DNA of 64,000 nt from Bacteroidetes Order II. bacterium (GTDB lineage Bacteria > Bacteroidota > Rhodothermia > Rhodothermales > UBA2364): contig JAEUSQ010000039.1 of NCBI GenBank assembly GCA_016788705.1, positions 310,001 through 374,000 on the forward strand, in the 5' to 3' direction. The position numbers and the translations under genes are program-made. Shown one piece after another: positions 59,301 through 64,000 of the stretch (positions are counted from its first letter, which is position 1; the number at the start of each line of letters is the position of its first letter). The notes beneath the pieces were generated by a model. That model was given only the letters and a program-made list of their open reading frames with translations. It was not told the origin of the DNA and searched no databases.

Positions 59301-62300
59301 GGCGCTTGGGCCATCTCCATCAATGCACGTGGAACGGTTTTTGGTCAATCACAGGAGCGGCTTAATATTGGCTTTTTCCTGAACTTAGAGTATTCCCCAA
59401 CCCGCTTCTCTATGGCGGGAGGCGTAGAGGTGGTGGTTAATTATCCGAGTATCGTGACTGGGCGTGCTGAAGTGAACTTTAGCGTGATCAAGGCTGGAAG
59501 TGCCGAAACCGTATGGGCCATTAATGGTAGTATCAATGACTTCCGTATCATTTCTATCATCACCGTAAATGGACGATTTGTTGTCACCAACAATGGCTTC
59601 CTATTCGACCTCTCTGCACGCGGCGGTTTTAACTTCTGGATCGTAGCCGTGAACACCAGTTTTGATCTCTCCGTCTGGTGGAACAAACCGCGTGATGCCT
59701 TTGGAGCATATGTCCGCATGGGAATCGAAGCCTCGGTTCTGGGGGGGCTTGCTTCCCTGAGTGCCAGTGCAGAAGGTGCCTTTATTCGAGAAGGCCCTAA
59801 TTACCTGATTTATGCCGCCGCAAGTGGACGCGTGAAGGTCATTTTTGTATTTGAAGGCACGATCCGACTCTGGATTGCCTGCCGAAATGGGTCGTGGGAT
59901 GGTGGCATGGGTTCCGACGAACGGTATCGCCAGATGATAGAGGATGCCCGTAACCAAGCCGCCGAAATGGAGCAAGCTGCCGATGAAGCCGCAGGTGCCC
60001 TCCAACAAGCCCAAAATGCCCCACAGGTCTTTGCCCTTTCCGAAGCAGAGCTAACTGCCGCAGGCTCTCTCCTACAATCCTACCCACAATCGTGGCGTGC
60101 GGCTTTTGCAACCTATGCCGTCAACCGAGAGCGCGACTTCTATAATGTGGTGAACACAACCTTCCCCGGAACCAATCTGGCATTCCCGACGGTATATCAA
60201 CAAGTGGTGGACAATGTGATTGAAGCAAACCGCGCTACCGCCTCTCTTTCTGCCAGCCGTACCCAGATGACCATAAACCTGGGTCGTGTGACGGCTCAGG
60301 CACCTGCCGTCATTACCCGCCTTCAAGGTGCGGTATCCGAAGCCATCGAATGGGAAAATGAAGTCAATGAATTGGATGTGGCTTTGCGTAATCCGATTCA
60401 AAACCTACGTGCCAACTGGTCTGGCGACACGCCACCTAACTTTGATATTGACCAAAGCGCCGAAGACCAAAATGCCCAACGAATGAACGATTTCCGGGCC
60501 GCAGTCGCTGCTCTGGACCAACAATACCAAGAATCCATCGCTGCTGTTACCGCCAATATCAACAAAATTGATGATGTCATGCGGGGCCAAACCTCTGTGG
60601 ATATACAAGCCGTAGCACCAGCCGTAACATGGCGTTCATCGGCCACCAACAAGCAATATAGTGGCATGACGATTGGCAGTTCTTTGGGATACTCCACCAT
60701 GCTGGGCGTCCCAAAAGCAACCCAACCAAACCGCTCTGTTCAGGAAATCAGCCGTGTTTTCCGCGATGCCATGGAATCCGTTCATGCCTTCCATAGCCGA
60801 TACATCTCGTACTCATGGGAAATGATGGATGTATATCGGCGGCGCCTCAATGCCTTAAACAGCATCAGTACGAATGTGGAAAGTGCGATTAATAATGTGA
60901 TGAATACAGCAGTAAACATTCGAATTTTTACCTTTAATTTTTCCGGCCCGTTAAGGCTTATTGCCACCAATCCCATTTTTAACCAAACCCAGTTTAATGC
61001 ACTCAATACCGGAAGCCGTGAATTGGCGTATCAACGTCGTTTACAAATCCTAAAATTATTGTACAAGAACGAAAGTGGTGGCGATACCCGCGCATTAAAC
61101 GAAGCCAATACCTTCCGAACAAGTTTAGACAACAATAATTTGATGTTGAACTTAGAGAATGTTGGCCGAGAAATGTGGGTAACCATGCACCGAAATGGCT
61201 TAAATGAACGCATCAATGCGGTACCAACCGAAGTTGCTGAAAAATTATCCGACTTCAACACCGGATTAACCAACCTCAGAACCCGCTATAACGAATTCTC
61301 TTCGGCCATAGATGAACTCTATGCCGTAAAAGCACGCATGATGACCACCCTCTTTGGAATGTTGGACGAATACATCAACTGGAGAACAACCGTTTTGCGC
61401 ACTACCGACAACACGACTTGGCAAACCCAACGTGCTAATTTTGCCCGACTCATGGAACCACCGGTTATTACAGGGATTTCCTTCTCCTCCAACAAGCCTA
61501 CCGGACAATATTTTAATGACCTTACCTTCACTTGGTCGGCAGCACACCCCAATGGCGTGGCCGAATATGCCTATGCCATAGACAATGCGGGAGGAAATAC
61601 GATTCTTACAGATGAAGCCTTTGTGTCTGTAGGTACAGAAACCACACAACGCCATACGGTGGTAAAACGGAGCGACACAGAAAGCCAACGTACCATTGCC
61701 TTCCGACTGATGGCACGTGGGCCAGGCGGAAATACGGCCATACGCGGGGTTCAGGTACGGGTAAATGTAGGAACAGGAAGCACTTATTCCGGAAGTGGGA
61801 CAACACCGGGAGGAAGCGTCCTCTCTAATGACACGTCGGCACCTGCAATATGGTCTGTTAACCTGACCGATAAGGTACAGACCGAGTCCACCGAGACTTC
61901 ATACTTCTTGAACATAGATCCTATTTCAGGAAGGTCGTTTATGACACCTTATTCTACCACGATCCAACGGATTTGGGTGAATGAAACCGACCGGATTCCG
62001 GTAGATGTGGTGGCTTTAGACTTAGAGTCGGACATTCGTGACATTGAGTATGCCATCGGAACCTCTTCCGGCGGCACGCAAATACGAAACTGGGGAACCA
62101 TGCAAGGGGTTCGTACCCGTTTGGGGGACAATATCGCTACCAAAACCGAAGCCACCATCCGGGGTCTCAATTTGACCTCTGGCAATACCTATTATCTTTC
62201 CGTGCGGGCCGTAAATGGCCAAGGCTTGCGAAGCATTGTTACAACAAAAACCTTCACCGTGGACACAACAAAGCCGACCCGGCCACAAGCACCCTTTGCT

Positions 62301-63458
62301 GCCCGTGTAGAAGGCGGCCTAATCGGTGGTTTCACGCCCCCGCCTCCTACGAATTATGCCCCGATCGGAGCCAATGCAGCCGTTGTTTATGCTTCGCCGC
62401 TAACCAATACCCAGCCCAGCATTGCTACACCATCCTATCCCCTCAACTGGCAAGCCTCCACCGACCCCGCAGCGCCTGGAGCATTGGCTTCCGGTTTACA
62501 GTTCTACCGCTACATCCTAAGTACCAACCGCGATGCAACCGAGGCATCCCTTGCCACACCAGAGGATCAAGTGCGAACCACCACATCGCTTACCGCAGTT
62601 TTGAATAGTGGCCCTCTCACTTTTGTAAATCCATTTTATGCACACATTTGGGCGGTGGACAATGCAGGCAATAATGGTGATGCCCTGACTATCGGGCCTT
62701 TTAGCGCCCCCGACCCATCCGCACCCACCATTCCCATTGTGCGTGCCAAACTTGGAACCAAAGCGGTTTACGTCACCCAAAAATCCGAAGACGCAGAATC
62801 GGGCTTACGTGGTTACCAATTTGCCGTCGGAACCACGCTCGGAAGCACCAACCTCCGTGCTTTCCGAACAGATAACCAACCAGACCTCATCATAAACGAG
62901 GCTCCGCGTTATACACCACCAGGATCAGGCACGACCTTTGCCTTGGGCTACTTCCTCGGAATGAGCGATTCACCCCGTGCCATTACTGCCAATGACTTAT
63001 CGAATGGGGCGAATGTCTATGTACAAGTGCGTGCACTGAATGGGCAAAACATGAAGTCCGCAACGGTTTCCACAGGCCCATTCCGTATAGACACCACCCG
63101 CCCGCAAACGAGTGGCGTAACGGCCACATACAACCGTGATTCAGGAGACTATACCATTACCGTAAACAACATGAACGATGGCGAATCTGGAATTTCTTAT
63201 ATCGAGTATCGCATCGTAAACCCTATTAATGGTGCGGTATTACAAGACTGGACAGCTGGTGCTTGGTGGATAAGTCCATCCTTTGGAACCTTCTCGCGCA
63301 CCATTACCCGAAACCGAACCGCCGATCGCTCCCTCCTAAATGTGGATGTGATGGTAAGAATCGCAAACGGGGTAGGTTTAGAGACCGTCTCTACCGTGCG
63401 CGTCCCCATACCCCAACCCCCAACCTATTATTTTCCACCGGTGGTCTATAGATTTTAA
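44319..63458 (+). CDS. Giant 6379-residue exported protein of alternating long beta-rich units
   Basis: One uninterrupted frame of 19.1 kb. I start at ATG 44319 (MVKSTLRHWSGLLFL...ILPTYGQ, a signal peptide); the TTG two codons upstream is weaker. Residues about 30-300: two beta-sandwich domains of a type common in Bacteroidota surface proteins (VTIRPGVYTYR, LLSPSDEAIVSQAQPIFTW, GKRYAWNVKAR). Residues about 300-4330: long units, each ending in a signature like LPLPxxxLAYLQLR at residues 1072, 1887, 2618, 3441 and 4168. Long units carry four Cys pairs and short units two. About 4330-5190: further beta-rich sequence with aromatic-rich amphipathic strands. About 5199-5700: helical, coiled-coil-like. 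About 5711-6379: four Fn3/Ig-like modules (YAYAID, FAVGTT). No T9SS sorting domain is visible; the end is YYFPPVVYRF. I do not recognise the core. An adhesin, a fibre or an AsmA/TamB-like beta structure are possibilities only. Confidence 0.93.
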   Translation: MVKSTLRHWSGLLFLVFTSLASGILPTYGQGTARITISGVPSVLQTPYLAELQRDYQAGRFPVQFVYSHASRQPGTFRFALSLSLDGQELVSEISQEVTIRPGVYTYRTFRDAPEILFPDLASLIRKLPSDLQTRINQTGLLPEGRYELTLEALSTDPEQFVVAPPASVFFTVSFPEAPVLLSPSDEAIVSQAQPIFTWLPVLGPSRQTIEYQVRLVEILPGQTTDEAFRGNRAQLESAFQRGTTFVYGRDLLPLETGKRYAWNVKARTVSGTPIAQDGQSEIYTFSFGASAAPDDLIAQLRQIVLEPGLATLTGLTDLIVTDEGTNWLLNGPATLNLTAPSSEVITVNIENIRLQKGSLDVPVLQAGSVTARPAPDSGFLRGASGGLVEVRLLRWEFGRGFMAEGALRLPNGNLTPAVGSLRFSRSGFSGEILAESGNSPILTLGNPSQQLILNRIRARFPESQLSGSGRFSLNGTTCSLDEVLFTGGMQDLLLDCALNQAIQAVPGSDLVQLQLNRLQGRLRVDTGTGRMTPELTVNGQFAIHVSEGRCAAGLNADLTESGWSIRDLSPTCDLPSLPLGLFDLSLSNLRIPFLGFDTARNRWDFAIDIDGQLTGGILGRVRLPRIAGIRLTPEGFSFPSTVLTAPDLTNLPELNFGALKGQLTALRVPVFTLNAFDLTSAAWQPVLMDFAFRLADDLPLPACLQTPRFNVRDFRFTSSSFSMDLGNLTPSGCELPLGIATLRVNQLGGQLEAVLSGGRLSVSPNLSLGGSLRFGSPFTCGGVEETFLPANLAIDPLGRLVGNIANVIPTCPLNFGFGSGSLRAANLILGNLGGTQTARLEANTGLDLNLFGQNNINANGSFSLDLITGRFSTYNFNLLSGLNLPFPSSENPFFTFRLSSGLSLSQSGLRITGTHAIQIGADNIPVRFDRGLFNLNSFRFTEGIAQIGGSGSAFQLVYLLNEGRFTTFSASATLPSQNLFAIRVESVNLTPSGLAFSGNTTGQLRFGGESFGTDRLQLRFTDFTLGTSPIAVSRGQLGFFVDGSQIATFDATGFRLEPGGLLAALPLPAQLPLPRTDLAFLRLRTSEGAPLLIATEDLGGGRLRLFTRPGSPIQLVLAGLNDGGTPPSIGASFDLVVNNGDFAVQEVRSFNVATSAEVNRALFGSSPLQLTRFVLAGAGSGLALHADVQMALPSDLSSGPLVVRNLRLSERGFEEADVSATINLPDRTTGTLRGRLSANGTGLSGFLGLEQAFTLGSNPLQVALSGLRLQFPSVQLTGSGALTLFGGRQACSITDLVVGGTGGMSTIDCRIDEAIPLVPGSALATLNLGSITGRLGYAGGRFTHDLLFTSQLGLQVSNGPRCGTNLNLRFTHTSGLTASEFRPDCSETPRLNLGALEALMANLRVPSLEFNPTTGRFDFEIQTDLQLAGSLLGTQGLPTLPGIRIRPNGITFPDVNFNSAQLSGLRPFDLGGIQARVSSFSMRGFTFDWFGRPPDSPGNWDAQVGLNIGLGNISEVPRCLQTTSFPLSLNISGSRLSATLPVQTLRDCSLPLGPASLELTGIGGSFTAGFESGRYNFAPIFSLNGNLRLSDAFTCTAATTMPLGTAALNLLPNGLVLGNVTANIPETCSLQFGPFQASAGRTTLSLGRSGDNQTATLDGIARLTIGDSAPFDGTYNLNLFTGRLNTYRFALSAPFVLAVPPESPVFRFNITSGELSEDGLNINGINTLDVGGSQIRTTFDNVGLNLSTLAIENGQIQIEAGMGLEAGIGSGGSLRFNAVNATQPPAANPGLMLRLGSTITIDRTGLSLGGRGSAALNYRPEGGETLNLPRLEVDFGSGFSFNFSPFAIGSGRANLLDGTTIMGYIDRSGLQVNPGYVVSRLLPERLPLPSETVAYLQLRRGGTPLVETTTEPGGRVRLAIRRGETVNLVFPAMARGGRTPEVPVTFTDVVFDPALMQITGGSISADVSGLTDFILPDQFPLQLRNILYGERTISGRTVRGLFLTGNLRMLAQNWSGDCPAAFQVLETGRLSGNLACTGINQNIPLPGVDNFASLRITGVNGSLDLALPGVATGGTTVNFGLDGQINLNSSGREMGRLGFTASLNNGVFTLNTTADGNQPGGLPRLDFGAFGMGITHLRDLSLSISGGALRFGLGADLDFRVRMPDGTFVTIPANGAYFGTDGFRLPSIQLAGRTLADLGIAPITLGPIQIQPTQIRIPSLNLSGLTALGTDLLAQLIPSFDLNFRMPSVSGLSRDLATTDISFNNVTFRNGIFTGTLGGFDLPGSGLVVPFGTDAGLRVRQITARFFDDTGRQGVDVRFNGGLQFPSAFGDTRSCSATLSAALSSTGDIAATASGIAPCGSLTFGPLSLRFTRSDLALTLGSTTAATLDGTAEATLRTPDGQVLNATGDLGINLVNGSLTRSNILLNGPFVWQIPSDRALLSFTINSARLNTTGLTFDGAGQLDVPGAPVGVRFNAAQFGFDGRMNGGSVTFNAGFGFDIPLGEGTNWRLVAANAADAAGNFFRLNLPTGLSLDPTGLLVNGTASARINYGTQRFTEGQLSLNFAGFRLGFTPFGVNDGRVDLNAQDGGRTVRIAYFDRDGFHPDNLLAALPLPARLPLPDAQLAYLQLRDSGGALLIETADEGGGRMAVRTRPGAPINFVIPALRGASPSDPTLPVQFEFVLNTGDFTVREVRSFVANGAPVLNAALFGAGSPIALQRFDLTGNGAGLALLADLNITLPTAVSADPLSLRGIRISQRGFEEATINTTLNMPGGGGPANVTGLLRGGLGGLTGELLARADGVRPILRIGSQPIEAALTELRIQFPDVRISGNGGVSLMNGTPTCAINNFTLSGETNNLNFSCSLGQRLQLVPGSPLATLGVASLSGDLTFNARTSAFGYNLNASGDLAMQVEGMAACGASLDLSISNTSGFSARNVRPNCSGTPQLNLGFLNMGFRNLHLPTLTFNPISGRFSFELAMDANLTVPTFNNLQFPQLPIRLTESGIRFNPFNYNETDLSGLGGFNLGFAQARITGLRLATPFTFNWFAHDSNTAGNWDFAFDLRMNLPSGPEFPACLQTSAINLNNLRFSGAGVSFNSAISAIGSGGCNIPMGPATLNVTELSAQLSGSFNNRSFNLAPIVQVAGGINLGAPFTCSGPPSPLSLGTTRLSIGPGGLIRGRVENLAPSCPLQFGTYAASVSRANLIFDVMGGRQNVLFDGGASLTFAPGQSVSGTFELDVTNARFNRYSFNLDNPFDWAVPATNPVFTFRINRARLDQDGLLIDGRNNLRFGDGAQLGVTFDQFLFNLDNASISSGSITFDTAFSLQAGINETTNQLAFSAAALNAPLTLSPGAMLKLTGAIRIDRTGLGVAGSTDAALRYRDWNLTGLGLTYSSDFRLAFSPFGITAGNMTINHNGSRVATISSTGIAIDPAFVLSVLPDRLPVPHVDVAYLELRRSGRLIVDMTTLPSGNLRINTQPGQTVNMVIPALRGSGSAPSLAVTFSNFEIDPRDFRVVGGYFSVRTADVSRIILPANFPLQLTEIGYGIQNYEGSPLAALFLTGTVRLFENNVPACNLTTYIQMDGRLRGNAGCRGMDANIPLVGSSNLASLQIREVLGSIDVPLTGGSPSFSLDVNAGFRIRTRDEVGAPIAAELDVQAQLSETGFRLTGSMPRALSSPPTIDMGIMAMGINRISSLTMAYAAGRFSFRAGLDIRMRFGLEEGRRVELPSYNIEISDAGLHFAAIDLHSGSTPPLNLDPFALGPVAIDLLAFRMSPMTVDFFSGRFSGFNPRFDLEITLPGFRATAPELANARITLNNAGLQEGNLVGTIVPYIPDGGLLRIPMGGSVRINVTRIEGSLLNNSGTQGFNFQLTTELEYPNLSGSGPACRNPINLGFNGTTFTANASLAPCGSLNFDPVTLRFTSANLDLAFGATPRAEFRGSAEASIRRDGMGPATATGTLGLNLLTGEVFDANISVTGPFTWSLPSREPVFSFTVNSASLNQDGITFNGAGNLRVGTGSIGVSFNNPHFRFRDMALTSGNITLDAAIAFDIGLGGGSSAFQLVSPATPVPSGNFFRLGLPSSLRLDATGMTISGAATAQLRFGTRPEDFYNSLSLNFVGFTMNYAPVSVTDGRADIMLATGGTTTRLAYFDRDGFHPDNIAGILPIPARLGLPNQDVAYLQLRSGPSNSDPLLIQTQDMGSGRLRIYTRPAQPIQVVFAGFSGAPSAGVELDMTLNTSDFSVVSVGTFNVTITEQLNQALFGNFPVAITALGFSGSGSGLVFQASARINLPESLSRLPLNVENLRITSSGFESATVRIGTYSASYQPGCESTPVQQASFSDGAVVIAACGIEMVLGSSGISALRFSGQLGGTFLQNNAGAATRMHLTGEVASGNWSFVASGSHLPSSRINLGFATLEPTRLALTANATEFAVTFDGTFRLPSIGTDFAISVTGLKVGTTGVSITSAVMTTPQTFNLFNNSLVMNVNRLALLGPSGGSPFRVQMSGAMNFMGQTGISFTDFTIGTDGSVSLGSGDVNFLAGRPINIIDQVFVLSELRLGYVSGSFTLRANGNVTLPAPMSASSAVSVAMTVNPTTGAVTIPPTTVSFTLDATGRRNGSPLELTLGSFATIEPTGVQLTIDWQRPAQTTFYASGNVYVQNDNAKIIEFGRPTDLTNQYGIRVTFGGSVNWQLTNTPSFTFDTDFFSIQIGASMPTTSGGWQLVINGVAGLKIPGVGGAKVGFADLTIDRTGIVNPGRFTGEFEAQLMGIATLRLGSFTNGTGNLTYSCEGPGSTPQNPVVQDCTVDTQSYMLFNGVQLSLGSTFSGGVDQVMYYIPRAGGIYLRIKNFNVSLNGVGSLTAHMEFTQSNGDFLLRAAGGGTITSLGGSGGVGFAFMGKFANKGGQLSFGMFAYISVPIPLYPGIVTLTGVGAGFFYRPENEDIRIVTNIINFTPMRPLPSVEGMTFAMLLAADAGFVGTHPVYAVSVRTLFMFAAGGPGGAWAISINARGTVFGQSQERLNIGFFLNLEYSPTRFSMAGGVEVVVNYPSIVTGRAEVNFSVIKAGSAETVWAINGSINDFRIISIITVNGRFVVTNNGFLFDLSARGGFNFWIVAVNTSFDLSVWWNKPRDAFGAYVRMGIEASVLGGLASLSASAEGAFIREGPNYLIYAAASGRVKVIFVFEGTIRLWIACRNGSWDGGMGSDERYRQMIEDARNQAAEMEQAADEAAGALQQAQNAPQVFALSEAELTAAGSLLQSYPQSWRAAFATYAVNRERDFYNVVNTTFPGTNLAFPTVYQQVVDNVIEANRATASLSASRTQMTINLGRVTAQAPAVITRLQGAVSEAIEWENEVNELDVALRNPIQNLRANWSGDTPPNFDIDQSAEDQNAQRMNDFRAAVAALDQQYQESIAAVTANINKIDDVMRGQTSVDIQAVAPAVTWRSSATNKQYSGMTIGSSLGYSTMLGVPKATQPNRSVQEISRVFRDAMESVHAFHSRYISYSWEMMDVYRRRLNALNSISTNVESAINNVMNTAVNIRIFTFNFSGPLRLIATNPIFNQTQFNALNTGSRELAYQRRLQILKLLYKNESGGDTRALNEANTFRTSLDNNNLMLNLENVGREMWVTMHRNGLNERINAVPTEVAEKLSDFNTGLTNLRTRYNEFSSAIDELYAVKARMMTTLFGMLDEYINWRTTVLRTTDNTTWQTQRANFARLMEPPVITGISFSSNKPTGQYFNDLTFTWSAAHPNGVAEYAYAIDNAGGNTILTDEAFVSVGTETTQRHTVVKRSDTESQRTIAFRLMARGPGGNTAIRGVQVRVNVGTGSTYSGSGTTPGGSVLSNDTSAPAIWSVNLTDKVQTESTETSYFLNIDPISGRSFMTPYSTTIQRIWVNETDRIPVDVVALDLESDIRDIEYAIGTSSGGTQIRNWGTMQGVRTRLGDNIATKTEATIRGLNLTSGNTYYLSVRAVNGQGLRSIVTTKTFTVDTTKPTRPQAPFAARVEGGLIGGFTPPPPTNYAPIGANAAVVYASPLTNTQPSIATPSYPLNWQASTDPAAPGALASGLQFYRYILSTNRDATEASLATPEDQVRTTTSLTAVLNSGPLTFVNPFYAHIWAVDNAGNNGDALTIGPFSAPDPSAPTIPIVRAKLGTKAVYVTQKSEDAESGLRGYQFAVGTTLGSTNLRAFRTDNQPDLIINEAPRYTPPGSGTTFALGYFLGMSDSPRAITANDLSNGANVYVQVRALNGQNMKSATVSTGPFRIDTTRPQTSGVTATYNRDSGDYTITVNNMNDGESGISYIEYRIVNPINGAVLQDWTAGAWWISPSFGTFSRTITRNRTADRSLLNVDVMVRIANGVGLETVSTVRVPIPQPPTYYFPPVVYRF
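47532..56822 (+). repeat. Alternating long/short unit super-repeat inside the giant gene
   Basis: The five unit-end signatures begin at 47532, 49977, 52170, 54639 and 56820. Distances are 815, 731, 823 and 727 codons, so the pattern repeats every 1546-1554 codons (about 4.65 kb). Units 1072-1887 and 2618-3441 are long; 1887-2618 and 3441-4168 are short. A further long unit precedes the first signature and a partial one follows the last. Confidence 0.85.
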
Positions 63459-63520
63459 TTTGTGGGTAAAAAAGAGAACGTCAAAGTGCTCTCACCACGC
63501 AAAAACCTATTAAAAATAAT

Positions 63521-64000
63521 ATGATAGGAAATAAAAGTTTTTTTTGGCTATTGGGCTTATTTATCTTAATAAGTACAACAACCAACACCGTTTGGGCGCA
63601 AGACCCACAGGTCAGAACTTCGGTTAATGCAGATGGACGTGTCTTCATTTACGCAACACAGCCCCCAAAATCTGGACAGGGCTACCATTTTTATCGAAAA
63701 GAGGCCGCAGGAAATGAAGTCCGCCTGAACGGAGCAGAGCCGATTCGGGGTGTACAGTCAGGTATTGAACTCCGCGAGTTACTTGGCCAAGACTATAATT
63801 CGATCCGAGAAACCCTTGGCGAAGATGACCCTACGGCCATGTTATTTCGGTTAAAATCAGATCGAATTAGTGGGAATTTATATGCCTTCTCGTATCCCAC
63901 CGTCGCCATTGCATTGGGACAATTGTGGGTGGATTCTACGGCTACAATGGGACAAACGGTAACGTATCGCCTTGAAACGCTCAATTTATCCAATAAACCC
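63521..64000 (+). CDS. Exported protein, 5' part only (3' end outside window)
   Basis: 160 codons are visible from ATG 63521, 62 bases after the giant gene, and probably co-transcribed with it. The signal peptide MIGNKSFFWLLGLFILISTTTNTVWAQ is followed by DPQVRTSVNADGRVFIYA and YHFYRKEAAGNEVRLNG, which read as a beta-sandwich (Fn3-like) protein. I recognise no family. Its position suggests it works with the giant protein, for example in its export or surface assembly, but nothing in the visible part shows this. Confidence 0.8.
   Translation, partial: MIGNKSFFWLLGLFILISTTTNTVWAQDPQVRTSVNADGRVFIYATQPPKSGQGYHFYRKEAAGNEVRLNGAEPIRGVQSGIELRELLGQDYNSIRETLGEDDPTAMLFRLKSDRISGNLYAFSYPTVAIALGQLWVDSTATMGQTVTYRLETLNLSNKP

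Overview
The window looks like a chromosomal segment of a diderm bacterium of the Bacteroidota superphylum, most plausibly Rhodothermota/Balneolota-like. The pointers are a GWxTD-domain protein, a type IX secretion (T9SS) C-terminal sorting domain, an OstA/LptC/LptB lipopolysaccharide-export set and a short FtsY. The placement is inferred from gene content alone.

Layout. 1-2.5 kb: the end of dnaE, a Nudix hydrolase and tRNA-Phe. 2.6-4.9 kb (minus): an aldehyde dehydrogenase followed by NAD kinase. 5.4-7.0 kb (minus): an AT-rich, clearly dead type II restriction-modification pair. 7.2-9.8 kb: a haem-binding-domain protein abutting a histidine kinase/response regulator pair. 10-12.3 kb (minus): a DapA-family lyase and a secreted amidohydrolase. 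12.3-15.1 kb has no genes; it holds tandem direct repeats, a 15-repeat CRISPR array without cas genes in view, and a leader-like stretch with inverted repeats. 15.1-23.7 kb (minus): glmS, DAHP synthase, lptB, OstA-like, lptC, a D-amino-acid/hydroxyproline dehydrogenase and a 4-hydroxyproline epimerase. 24-26 kb: two paralogous lipoproteins. 26.1-34.3 kb (plus): a POT peptide transporter, dUTPase, CDP-alcohol phosphatidyltransferase, MscS channel, FtsY, GWxTD protein and 5'-nucleotidase. 34.5-64 kb: two divergent giant surface or secreted proteins of 3108 and 6379 residues, then the start of another secreted protein.

How the genes fit together. The epimerase, D-hydroxyproline dehydrogenase, DapA-like deaminase/lyase and semialdehyde dehydrogenase together make a complete route from trans-4-hydroxy-L-proline to 2-oxoglutarate. 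They lie in three separate places across 20 kb. A secreted amidohydrolase next to the lyase and a peptide transporter nearby fit growth on peptides, but this link is inferred. The dead restriction-modification genes and the cas-less CRISPR array lie between the scattered pathway genes.

The most unusual object is the 6379-residue protein. Its core is built of long beta-rich units of two lengths (about 815-823 and 727-731 residues) in the order L-L-S-L-S plus a partial unit, so the L+S pair recurs every ~1550 residues (~4.65 kb). I do not recognise this architecture. Its neighbour, a 3108-residue protein, has 20 tandem cadherin/VCBS-like modules with a six-module higher-order period, HAF-type repeats and a T9SS sorting domain.
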